DNA from: Thermoanaerobaculales bacterium
GTDB taxonomy: Bacteria; Acidobacteriota; Thermoanaerobaculia; Thermoanaerobaculales; Sulfomarinibacteraceae
DNA: 64,000 bases
Reading direction: 5' to 3'
Assembly (NCBI GenBank): GCA_035358815.1
Contig: DAOPQC010000001.1
Span: 160,703-224,702 of the forward strand
Part shown: positions 28,861 through 35,382 of the stretch, piece by piece
Position numbering within the stretch: the first letter of the stretch is position 1
Layout: the number at the start of each line of letters is the position of its first letter
Made by a program: the position numbers and the translations under genes
The notes under the pieces: generated by a model
The model's database searches: none
What the model was told of the DNA's origin: nothing
The model's input: the letters and a program-made list of their open reading frames with translations, nothing else

Positions 28861-28926
28861 GGCTGTCCTCCGTGAGATGAAATCTCATGACGCGGGGCCC
28901 AGGAGCGGGCTTCGTCGCGCCACGGC

Positions 28927-28932
28927 ACTCTA
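28927..28932 (-). promoter_or_regulatory. -10-like TAGAGT upstream of the BNR gene
   Basis: GCTAGAGT on the minus strand, 66 bases before the start. It lies back to back with the plus-strand TATGCT at 28943. No -35 is seen. Confidence 0.35.
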
Positions 28933-28942
28933 GCACGCCTGT

Positions 28943-28948
28943 TATGCT
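28943..28948 (+). promoter_or_regulatory. -10-like TATGCT just before the phosphorylase gene
   Basis: Only nine bases separate it from the ATG at 28958. If functional, transcription would begin almost at the start codon, giving a leaderless or nearly leaderless mRNA. Confidence 0.4.
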
Positions 28949-28957
28949 GCGGAGACC

Positions 28958-29686
28958 ATGGACGAACGCCGGTTCGCGCACGCCAACAACCCGGGCTTCT
29001 GCTGCGCCCCATCCGCGATCCTGCTCCCCTTCGGCCGGCGGTCGTTCCTGCCCGCGGTGGTCGAGCGGGCGGGCGGCGAGGAGGAGCCCCTCGACGAGAC
29101 GACCGACCGGATCGTCTACCAGCTGCGGCCGCACCGCGTGACCTTGATCTACTCGGGCATGGGCGCCCCGGCCGCGGCCAACGCGCTCGAGATGGCCGCC
29201 GCCAACGGAGCCCGCCGCGTCGTCGTGTTCGGCGCCTGCGGCGGCGTCAACCCCGCCCTCGAGGTCGGGCACCTGCTGGTGGTGCCGGAGGCGGTCCGCG
29301 GCGAGGGGACCTCGCGCTACTACGCGCCGCCCGAGCACCCGGCGGCCTTCGACCCGCTGCTCACGACCCAGCTCGCGGAGCGTGCCGGGACCAAGGGGGT
29401 GCCGGTTCACGTCGGCGCGGTCTACACCACCGACGCCGGCTACCGCCAGGGGCCGGAGGTGTACGAGGATGGCGCCGGGCTCGTGCTCGGCGTCGACTCC
29501 GAGTGTGCTGCCGCGGCGGTGGTCGGCGCCCGGCTCGGCTTGGCGATGGGTGCGCTGCTGTTCTGCACCGACAACGTGCGGCTGCCGAGGGCCGCCGACC
29601 AGCAGTACGGCGGGCTGCGCGACGAGCGGGTGCGCCGCGCCTTCGAGGCCGGCCTCGACGCGGTGCTCGAGGTGCTCGGGGGATAA
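28958..29686 (+). CDS. Nucleoside phosphorylase (PNP/UDP family)
   Basis: A 242-residue phosphorylase that would split a nucleoside with phosphate into base and ribose-1-phosphate, in salvage. The phosphate/ribose-binding pattern is seen as SGMGAPAAANALE (about 64-76) and VVFGACGGVNP (about 87-97). The nucleoside-site segment GVDSECAAAA replaces the usual xMExAA, keeping the glutamate that contacts ribose. Whether it prefers purines or uridine cannot be decided. It is shorter than uridine phosphorylase (about 253 residues) but complete. A weak GGAGA precedes the ATG. It converges with the GNAT-like gene, with a hexamer repeat between. Confidence 0.78.
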   Translation: MDERRFAHANNPGFCCAPSAILLPFGRRSFLPAVVERAGGEEEPLDETTDRIVYQLRPHRVTLIYSGMGAPAAANALEMAAANGARRVVVFGACGGVNPALEVGHLLVVPEAVRGEGTSRYYAPPEHPAAFDPLLTTQLAERAGTKGVPVHVGAVYTTDAGYRQGPEVYEDGAGLVLGVDSECAAAAVVGARLGLAMGALLFCTDNVRLPRAADQQYGGLRDERVRRAFEAGLDAVLEVLGG

Positions 29687-29702
29687 GGGGGGGCGGGCCT
29701 TG

Positions 29703-29730
29703 CCCGTTCCCGTCCCCGTTCCCGTTCCCG
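29703..29730. repeat. GGGAAC array, C-rich on plus strand
   Basis: Four to five CGTTCC/CGTCCC units fill the 45-base gap between two convergent genes and touch the stop codon of the minus-strand gene. Confidence 0.9.
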
Positions 29731-29731
29731 A

Positions 29732-30769
29732 TCAGCCGGTGGAACGCTCGTACATCGTGTACTCGCGCGTCACCTGCCCCAGGCCGCGGTCCCAGAACTG
29801 GGGCGGCGTGGTCGGCCCCATCAGGCAGTGCTGGACCCGGACGCGTCCGGCCGCGATGGCGCGGCGGTAGTGCTCGGCGACGATCGCCTTGCCCAGGCCG
29901 AAGCCGGCGACGTGCGGCAGCACCGCGATGGTTCGGATGTTGAGGGTGTCCTCCGGCCCGAGCACCGACAGCCCGAGGCCCACCACCGCCGAACCGGGGT
30001 CGAGAGCGAGGACGATGTGCTCCGCGCCGACCCGCTTGAGCCAGCGGGCGTAGATGCTGGAGAACTCCTCGAATGTCGACTCGGAGACGCTCCAGTAGGT
30101 CGCGAAGGAGTGCCGGCAGAGCTCGTAGACGTGGCGCAGGTCGGCATCCAGATGCGCCTCATCGATGCTGCGGAAGCGAAACCCCCGGCGCGCGTTGAGG
30201 TCCGCCGCCACCGACAGCAGGTCGAGCTGGGCTTCGAGGTCGAAGACGATCTTGGTGGAGTAGGTGCGGACCGGCGCAAAGCCGAGGGCGCTGAACAGCT
30301 GGGGGTAGTGCTCGGGGTTACGGGGCTCACCGGGGAACGGGGCGGTGGCGAAGCCGCGGGTCATGAACCGCCAACGGTGCCAGATGTCGCCGGCCATCGG
30401 CCCGCGGATCGCATCCAGCCCCCGCTCGGCCAGCCACGCCGAGGCTGCGTCGACCAGGGCCTTGGCGGCCGCGACATCATCGACGCGGGCGAACAGCCCG
30501 ACCAGGCCGAAGCGGCGGTGCTCACCGGCGAGCAGCCGGTTGTGGAACGCGGTGATCCGCCCGACCGGCTCGCCGCCGCGGCTGACCACGAAGCTCCGGC
30601 TGTCCGCGTTGCCGTAGTAGGTGTTTGCGGGGTCGAGCAGCGCCCGCGTCCCGGCGGCTTCGGCCCGGGCCTGCTGCTCGGACAGCCCCTCGATCCGCGT
30701 CGGAAGCGTGAAGAAGTCCTCGATCGGCGTCTCACGCGGTGAAAACGAAGCCACTCGATGGTCGGTCAT
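29732..30769 (-). CDS. GNAT-superfamily-like N-acyltransferase of unknown substrate
   Basis: A 345-residue protein with two GNAT-like halves. The C-terminal half holds the acetyl-CoA binding pattern (RTIAVLPHVAGFGLGKAIVAEHYR, residues about 290-315), matching GNAT motif A (Q/RxxGxG/A). The N-terminal half has a degenerate copy (VGLFARVDDVAAAKALVDAASAWL). The family is large and functionally diverse, so no substrate can be named. The start is the ATG ending at 30769, with GGAGG six bases upstream; an upstream in-frame ATG lacks a ribosome site. A GCTACAAT -10 lies 59 bases ahead. It is preceded by paired hexamer arrays. Confidence 0.65.
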   Translation of the reverse strand: MTDHRVASFSPRETPIEDFFTLPTRIEGLSEQQARAEAAGTRALLDPANTYYGNADSRSFVVSRGGEPVGRITAFHNRLLAGEHRRFGLVGLFARVDDVAAAKALVDAASAWLAERGLDAIRGPMAGDIWHRWRFMTRGFATAPFPGEPRNPEHYPQLFSALGFAPVRTYSTKIVFDLEAQLDLLSVAADLNARRGFRFRSIDEAHLDADLRHVYELCRHSFATYWSVSESTFEEFSSIYARWLKRVGAEHIVLALDPGSAVVGLGLSVLGPEDTLNIRTIAVLPHVAGFGLGKAIVAEHYRRAIAAGRVRVQHCLMGPTTPPQFWDRGLGQVTREYTMYERSTG

Positions 30770-30827
30770 GGTTGCCTCCGGTGTCACTCGGTCACCGACT
30801 CGGCGTCGAACGGGGCGCTGGGGTGAC

Positions 30828-30833
30828 ATTGTA
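30828..30833 (-). promoter_or_regulatory. -10-like TACAAT upstream of the GNAT-like gene
   Basis: GCTACAAT on the minus strand, identical to the element before hutH. No -35 is visible. Confidence 0.4.
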
Positions 30834-30893
30834 GCGCGGCATGCCCGCGGGGCGAGGAGAGTGGGCGCACGACCTGGCACATCGCGTTGCAGT

Positions 30894-31030
30894 CGTTCCC
30901 GTTCCCGTGCCCGTCCCCGTTCCCGAAGCGCGATGCTTGCTTCATCACTCTCGCCGATGCCAATGGGGCGTGTGCCGACAGCCGTGGAAGTAACGACCGG
31001 GAACGGGAACGGGAACGGGAGCGGGAACGG
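30894..31030. repeat. Outward-facing pair of GGGAAC arrays
   Basis: C-rich arm 30894-30925 (five units) and G-rich arm 30998-31030 (five units CGGGAA/CGGGAG), separated by 72 bases. The arms can pair with each other or each form a G-quadruplex on opposite strands. The rest of this 311-base gap shows no gene. Confidence 0.9.
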
Positions 31031-31080
31031 TGTGCCTTCCGCTCAAGGCGCGCCACGAGCCGCACCGCGCGAACGGACGC

Positions 31081-31386
31081 TCAGCTTTCGCCAAGCTTGT
31101 CGCGCACGCTGCGCACCTTGTCGTCCAGGCTCTGGGTCCTGTCGGTGCGGGTGCCGCAGCGCAGGTTGGTGGAGACGCGCGGGGCGCCCAGCTCGTGGAG
31201 CACCTGATGGCAGCGCTCGAGCGCCGCAAAGACCGCGCCCCACTCGCCCTCGACGTTGGTGCCGTAGGCGTGCAGCCGGGGATTGAGCCCGGCCTCGGCG
31301 AGCACCCTCTCGCAGGCCGCAACGTAGGGCGACAGCGAGAGGCCGACGCCGAGCGGAACGATGCTGATGTCGGCGATCACGTGCAT
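31081..31386 (-). CDS. MTH1187/YqgV-type thiamine-binding-like protein
   Basis: A 101-residue single-domain protein of the MTH1187 family (ferredoxin-like fold, dimer or tetramer). Members bind thiamine-related molecules, and the gene is often near thiamine transport or unrelated genes. Typical stretches are ADISIVPLGVGLSLSPYVAAC at the N-terminus, the GTNVEGEW loop, and ALERCHQVLHELGAPRVSTNLRCGTR. The true start is the ATG ending at 31386, with GAGGAGGAAG upstream. The larger open frame reaching 32217 is an artefact overlapping the phosphatase. No thiamine-biosynthesis gene is nearby, so a binding or regulatory role is only inferred. Confidence 0.78.
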   Translation of the reverse strand: MHVIADISIVPLGVGLSLSPYVAACERVLAEAGLNPRLHAYGTNVEGEWGAVFAALERCHQVLHELGAPRVSTNLRCGTRTDRTQSLDDKVRSVRDKLGES

Positions 31387-31413
31387 GGCGCTTCCTCCTC
31401 GCTGGCAGCGGCC

Positions 31414-31546
31414 CGTCCCCGCTCCCGTTCCCGTTCCCGTTCCCGAACGAGCCGAGGATCCTCCGCCTCGGGACCAAGGACGGGCACGGACACGACGATG
31501 CCGGTCGAAGTGTAGCGTTAACCGGGCACGGAGACGGACGGGCGGG
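31414..31546. repeat. Outward-facing pair of GGGAAC-type arrays
   Basis: C-rich arm 31414-31445 (CGTTCC/CGCTCC units) and a degenerate G-rich arm 31523-31546 (CGGGCA, CGGAGA units) lie between divergent genes. A C-rich cap (about 31549-31577) follows the right arm. Both strands show the G-rich side toward the start of the adjoining gene. Confidence 0.8.
31509..31514 (-). promoter_or_regulatory. -10-like TACACT for the thiamine-binding-like gene
   Basis: GCTACACT on the minus strand, 123 bases before the start at 31386. The opposite-strand gene has the same octamer at 31580-31587. Confidence 0.35.
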
Positions 31547-31581
31547 GCCCCAACCCCTGTACCCTGTCCCCTCATCCCGGC

Positions 31582-31587
31582 TACACT
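31582..31587 (+). promoter_or_regulatory. -10-like TACACT just before the phosphatase gene
   Basis: Nine bases separate GCTACACT from the ATG at 31597. No ribosome site lies between, fitting a leaderless mRNA. Confidence 0.45.
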
Positions 31588-31596
31588 GCCGTCTCG

Positions 31597-32136
31597 ATGG
31601 ACGAGATCAAGGAGCTCTGGCTGGTGCGGCACGGCGAGACCACGGCCAGCGCCGGGCGGCGGATCGCGGGCTGGTCCGATCCGCCATTGACCGACGTCGG
31701 CCGCCGGCAGGCGGAGGCGGTGCGCGCGAGCCTCGACGGCAACCCCTTCGACTCGGTGTGGTCCTCGGACCTCGACCGCGCCGTCAGCTCGGCGCGGCTG
31801 GCGTGGGGGGAGCCGCAGGTCGACCGCCGGCTGCGCGAGGTCCACTTCGGGCCGTTCGAAGGCCGGGACTATGACGAGGTGGACGGCGGCCTCACCGACG
31901 TGTTCATGGTCTTCCGGGGCTTCGAGATTCCCGGCGGCGAGTCGCACGCGCAGTTCAGGCAGCGGGTCCACGGCTTCGTCGACGAGCTGCAGGCCGGGCG
32001 CCACCTGCTGTTCGTCCACGGCGGCGTGATCCGCATCCTCACCCAGGACCTGGGCCTCGATCGCTTCGTGGCGACCGGCAGCCTGGTGGTGGTCGACTGG
32101 ACCGCCCGCCGGCTGCTCGAGGTCCGCGAGCGGTAG
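31597..32136 (+). CDS. Histidine phosphatase family protein
   Basis: A 179-residue phosphoglycerate-mutase-like phosphatase. The active-site residues are present: R11-H12-G13 (phosphohistidine), R61, the acid E81 and H141 (VHGG). The family includes alpha-ribazole phosphatase (CobC), 2,3-bisphosphoglycerate-independent activities and broad phosphatases; sequence alone does not settle it. A CobC role would fit a B12-using organism (see nrdJ), but no cobalamin-synthesis genes are adjacent. No ribosome site precedes the ATG, while a GCTACACT -10 lies nine bases upstream, so translation may begin on a leaderless mRNA. Confidence 0.82.
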   Translation: MDEIKELWLVRHGETTASAGRRIAGWSDPPLTDVGRRQAEAVRASLDGNPFDSVWSSDLDRAVSSARLAWGEPQVDRRLREVHFGPFEGRDYDEVDGGLTDVFMVFRGFEIPGGESHAQFRQRVHGFVDELQAGRHLLFVHGGVIRILTQDLGLDRFVATGSLVVVDWTARRLLEVRER

Positions 32137-32212
32137 CGCTCGCCCCTCGGCGCACGCGGGTCGCAGGCTCTGGGGTGTGCGTGACGCGTTGTGGTGGCTG
32201 GCTGGCCTACGA

Positions 32213-32298
32213 CCCACGCACGCGGAGAAGGACGCGCTGCGCGCATCCAGACGGGTTCGTGCTGAAGTGGCCTTCTGAGAGCGGCCTGTTCAACCGCG
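32213..32298 (+). repeat. Palindromic dispersed repeat, copy A (diverged)
   Basis: Related to the copies at 34546-34636 and 46113-46203. The hairpin GGACGCGC-TGC-GCGCATCC (32230-32248) is kept, with one G-T pair in place of A-T. The flank GGCCTTCTGAGAGC...TTCAACC also matches. It lies between the phosphatase and the DsbD-like gene. Confidence 0.7.
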
Positions 32299-32333
32299 CC
32301 CGTCGCATGGGCCGATGCGGCAGGGACTCACGG

Positions 32334-32347
32334 CCGGGAATTCCCGG
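32334..32347. other. 14-bp perfect palindrome
   Basis: CCGGGAATTCCCGG, 27 bases before the start of the DsbD-like gene. The half-site ATTCCCGG also occurs in the inverted repeat at 11803. It may be an operator or part of a repeat. Confidence 0.5.
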
Positions 32348-32374
32348 GCTGCGGCCGGCCTTCTCTGCGGTGTG

Positions 32375-33196
32375 ATGACGAAGGGCTGGGTGCTCGTCGC
32401 CGCGCTGGCTGCCTTCCCGGTGGCCGCTGCCGCCGCCGGTGACCCCCACCCGGTGCGCGCCAGGCTGGTGGCGGACGTCAGCCAGCCGTCTCCCGGCCAA
32501 TCGCTCCACGCCGGGGTGCTGCTCTCGATCGAGGACGGCTGGCACGTCTACTGGAAGAACCCGGGCGACGCCGGGCTCGCGACCGAGGTTCGGATCACGC
32601 TCCCGCAGGGCGTCGAGGCCGGGCCCGTGCGCTGGCCGGCGCCACATCGCTTCACCCAGCCGGGCGGTCTGGCGGGCTATGGCTACGAGGGGTCCCTGCT
32701 GCTGGCGTCCGAGGTCCGGATGGGCGGTGGCCCGCCGGCCGGGGGCTCGCGAGTGACGGCCGAGGCGTCGTGGCTGGCGTGCAAGGACATCTGCCTGCTC
32801 GGGTCAGCGCGGCTCGACGAGCCGTGGCCGCTGCCTGCGACCGGGCGGGAGTTCGAGGTCTGGCGGGCGGCCCTGCCCGCCGGCGACCCGCCGTTCGAGG
32901 TGAGCGTGACCGGCGGCCTCGCTCCCGGTGCGCGCCGCGCCGACATCGCGCTCTGGCTGTCGTGGCCGCAACCGCCCGGCGAGGTCGAGCTGTTCCCGGA
33001 GACGGGCGGCCGGCTGAAGGTGGGGAGCCCCCGGGTGCAGACCCGCGGCAGCCTGACCAGGGTCGACCTCGAGCTGACCGTGGTCGGGGCCCCCGACGTT
33101 CCGGTGGAGCGCCTGGCCGCGGTGGTCGCGGCGCGCGCCGGTGGCAGCCCGCGACAGGCCTGGGAGATCGTCATCCCGCTCAACGGCACATCGTGA
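32375..33196 (+). CDS. Secreted DsbD-alpha/ScsB-type domain protein
   Basis: A 273-residue periplasmic protein with a signal peptide (ending AAAAAG). It resembles the N-terminal domain of DsbD/ScsB thiol-disulfide transporters: DGWHVYWKNPGDAG near the start, and the redox pair CKDIC in SWLACKDICLLG. In full DsbD this domain passes electrons from the membrane part to periplasmic partners; here the membrane and thioredoxin parts are missing. The next gene, 34 bases on, is a periplasmic redoxin and probably its partner. The ribosome site is weak, and a GTG one codon upstream is an alternative start. Electron source unknown. Confidence 0.78.
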   Translation: MTKGWVLVAALAAFPVAAAAAGDPHPVRARLVADVSQPSPGQSLHAGVLLSIEDGWHVYWKNPGDAGLATEVRITLPQGVEAGPVRWPAPHRFTQPGGLAGYGYEGSLLLASEVRMGGGPPAGGSRVTAEASWLACKDICLLGSARLDEPWPLPATGREFEVWRAALPAGDPPFEVSVTGGLAPGARRADIALWLSWPQPPGEVELFPETGGRLKVGSPRVQTRGSLTRVDLELTVVGAPDVPVERLAAVVAARAGGSPRQAWEIVIPLNGTS

Positions 33197-33230
33197 CCCG
33201 ACACTTCTGGAAATGGAGAGGAGAACGAAC

Positions 33231-33815
33231 ATGAGGACCATGATCTGGATTCTGACGGCGGCAACGCTGACCCTCGCACCGGCCGCGTTCGCCGGCGGCG
33301 CATCGGTCGGGGACATCGCCCCGGACTTCACCCTCGAGGACCTGAGCGGCAACCAGGTCGCCCTGTCGAAGATCGGCGGGGTGCGAGTGCTCGAGTGGGT
33401 CAACCCCGACTGCCCCTTCGTGCAGCGGCACTACCAGGCTGGGACGATGAAGAGGCTGGCGGCCGACTACGGCGCCAAGGGCGTCACCTGGCTGACCATC
33501 AACTCGACCAACTACATGGACGCCGCAGCCAACCGCAAGTTCGCTGAAAGCCACGGACTCAGCCAGCGAATCCTGGTGGACCAGGACGGCAAGGTGGGCC
33601 ACCTCTACGGCGCCGCCACCACCCCGCACATGTTCGTGATCGACGCCGGCGGGAAGATCGTCTACGCGGGCGCCATCGACGACGACCCGCGCGGGTCGAA
33701 GGAGGGTGCGGTCACCAACCACGTCGCGGCCGCCCTCAACGAGGTGCTGGCGGGCAAGCCGGTGACGACGCCCGAGACCACGCCCTACGGCTGCTCGGTC
33801 AAGTACGCGAAGTAG
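33231..33815 (+). CDS. Periplasmic thioredoxin-fold redoxin
   Basis: A 194-residue exported redoxin (signal peptide ending AAFAGG). The thioredoxin/AhpC-like fold starts at VGDIAPDFTLEDLSG. The active site is a single cysteine, C61, in NPDCPFVQRHY, where classical thioredoxins have CxxC; a second cysteine, C188, lies near the C-terminus (YGCSVKY) and may resolve it. The cis-Pro loop is TTPHMFVID. Likely roles are peroxide reduction or thiol-disulfide exchange, fed by the DsbD-like protein encoded just upstream. GGAGA at 33219-33223 supports the ATG at 33231. Confidence 0.8.
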   Translation: MRTMIWILTAATLTLAPAAFAGGASVGDIAPDFTLEDLSGNQVALSKIGGVRVLEWVNPDCPFVQRHYQAGTMKRLAADYGAKGVTWLTINSTNYMDAAANRKFAESHGLSQRILVDQDGKVGHLYGAATTPHMFVIDAGGKIVYAGAIDDDPRGSKEGAVTNHVAAALNEVLAGKPVTTPETTPYGCSVKYAK

Positions 33816-33927
33816 CTTCGTCCTCGCACCGCAACCCGGAGGCCGCGCGAGCGTAGGCTGCAAGTGTGGGCCCGCCGCTTCACACCTCTTCGTCGAAGCG
33901 CCGTCCGGGTCGCGATGCGAGGTCAAC

Positions 33928-34464
33928 ATGATGGTCAGAGTCTCGACGGCTGCCCTCGTGGTGGCGTCCCTTCTCTCGTCGAGCACGGTGAGCGCTGGCG
34001 AGCGGGCGGGGGATCGTGAGGCCGTCACCGAGGCGATCGAGCAGGCGATCGGCTGGGCGATCGAGAAGGACTTCGACGCCATGTTTCGCCTGTGGGGCGA
34101 CGACCTCTTTCACTTCTGGCTGACCTCGGACAGCCAGGTGGTGGGGATCGAGGACTTCAGGAGATACGCCGAACGCTGGCAGGACCCCGAGTTCCGCGGC
34201 ACCCGCTTCGAGCTCCGCGACCTGCGCATCGTCTTCTCGGCCTCTGGCGACGTGGCCTGGTACTCCTGTTTCCTCGACGACTGCGGGTCGTTTCGCGGTG
34301 ACGAGTCGTGCCTGGAGAACGTGTTTCAGACCGGGGTGCTGGAGAGGCGCGACGGTCGATGGGTCCACGTTCTGATGCACGGCTCCTACCCGATCGACAA
34401 GGTCCCCGAGCAGTACGTGCGCCGCTTCTACTCGGTGCTGTTCGAGAACGAGGGGCGGGAGTAG
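33928..34464 (+). CDS. Secreted NTF2-like (SnoaL-type) domain protein
   Basis: A 178-residue protein with a signal peptide (ALVVASLLSSSTVSAGE) and one cone-shaped NTF2-like domain. The marks are an N-terminal helix pair (AVTEAIEQAIGWAIEKDFDAMFRLW), an FxxWLTSDSQVVG segment and the terminal strands VAWYSC and GRWVHVLMHGSY. Such domains are used for ligand binding or simple catalysis and cannot be assigned further. Three cysteines (in WYSCFLDDCG and ESCLE) could form a disulfide in the periplasm. The stop codon lies in the loop of a strong hairpin (34448-34478), probably the terminator. Confidence 0.65.
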   Translation: MMVRVSTAALVVASLLSSSTVSAGERAGDREAVTEAIEQAIGWAIEKDFDAMFRLWGDDLFHFWLTSDSQVVGIEDFRRYAERWQDPEFRGTRFELRDLRIVFSASGDVAWYSCFLDDCGSFRGDESCLENVFQTGVLERRDGRWVHVLMHGSYPIDKVPEQYVRRFYSVLFENEGRE

Positions 34465-34478
34465 CTCCCGCCCCTCGT
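34448..34478 (+). terminator. 14-bp stem hairpin with the stop codon in its loop
   Basis: A perfect stem (34448-34461 with 34465-34478) encloses the 3-base loop TAG, which is the stop codon of the preceding gene. The following bases (CTTCGTC) hold few T residues, so it is a weak intrinsic terminator or a 3'-end protector. Confidence 0.7.
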
Positions 34479-34545
34479 CTTCGTCACTGCGCCTGGAGTA
34501 GTCGTGTAGCTCGCGGTTCGCACCACGCTAGTCTGTTCGACGCGC

Positions 34546-34636
34546 GTGGTTGACCAAGGCGGCGTCGGACGGCCACTGCGACACATACTGGTCAGGATGC
34601 GCGCAGCGCATCCCGAGGAGCGTGTGGGCTAAGGCC
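34546..34636 (-). repeat. Palindromic dispersed repeat, copy B
   Basis: A 91-bp element, inverted relative to copy C at 46113-46203. By eye 74 of 91 positions match copy C without gaps. The centre is the hairpin GGATGCGC-GCA-GCGCATCC (34595-34613). The rest of this 225-base gap shows no gene. Confidence 0.9.
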
Positions 34637-34689
34637 AGTCCCACAACCCGAAATCAGCAACGCGCCCGGAGGCCTATGCCCAGACGCTC

Positions 34690-35382
34690 CTAGCCCTGGT
34701 CCTTCTGCTGCTGCTTGAGCTGCTTCTGCAGCTCCTTCCACTTCGCCTTGTTCTCCTTGAGCTCATCCTTGGTCATGATCTTGAACGGCACCTGGACGGT
34801 GCTGCCGGCGAAGCGCACGTTGAGGAAGTGCTGCCCGTACTGGATGCCGTTGGGGACCTTGAAGTACGCGCGGCCGACGCAGGCCCGGTCGTGGCTCAGC
34901 TCGACCACGTCGTAGGCGAGGCCGCGGACCGGCTGCGAGACGTCGGTGAAGAAGCCGATCCGGCACGCCTTGTCGGCGATCGCCGGGAAGTAGTTGATCG
35001 AGTCACGGGTCATGTTGGCCCTGGCCTCGAGCGCCCGCAGCGAGGCCTTTGTGAACTCCTCCTGGCTCGCGAGCTGGACCGTGGAGCCGTCGGGAGTGGT
35101 CACCGTCAGGTCATCGCGGTCCAACTTCTGATCCGGGGTGCCGTTGACCAGGGTGATCCCGACGTCGAGCAGCATCCACTCCTCGCCCACCGAGCTGTTC
35201 GCAGTCCCGTACCCGAGCACCACCCATCCCTCGTCGTTGTACCCGAGGCGGACGTACTCGCCCTTGACGTCGACCTTCTGCTTGGCCGCCTCCTCCTGCG
35301 CCGCCGCAGGGGACACGGCAAGCGCGGCGCCGACGGTCGCCGCGAGCACTAACATCGCGCGCAGTCGAAACAGAGCACTCAT
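34690..35382 (-). CDS. Secreted protein coupled to the second RND operon
   Basis: A 230-residue exported protein of unknown function. The signal peptide (AMLVLAATVGAALAVSPAAAQ) is followed by a beta-rich body (KGEYVRLGYNDEGWVVLGYGTANSSVGEEWMLLDVGI) and a short charged C-terminal helix rich in Lys and Gln. Two cysteines (KACRIGF, DRACVGR) may form a disulfide. Its ATG overlaps the stop codon of the outer-membrane duct gene (ATGA), so it is translated from the same mRNA. I recognise no domain. Co-translation with an efflux pump suggests a periplasmic accessory, for example a substrate binder or assembly factor, but this is inference. Confidence 0.75.
   Translation of the reverse strand: MSALFRLRAMLVLAATVGAALAVSPAAAQEEAAKQKVDVKGEYVRLGYNDEGWVVLGYGTANSSVGEEWMLLDVGITLVNGTPDQKLDRDDLTVTTPDGSTVQLASQEEFTKASLRALEARANMTRDSINYFPAIADKACRIGFFTDVSQPVRGLAYDVVELSHDRACVGRAYFKVPNGIQYGQHFLNVRFAGSTVQVPFKIMTKDELKENKAKWKELQKQLKQQQKDQG

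Noticed and set aside
8962..31030. CRISPR arrays among the tandem repeats
   Set aside because: Units are 6-7 bases with no spacers or cas genes. They are simple tandem arrays.
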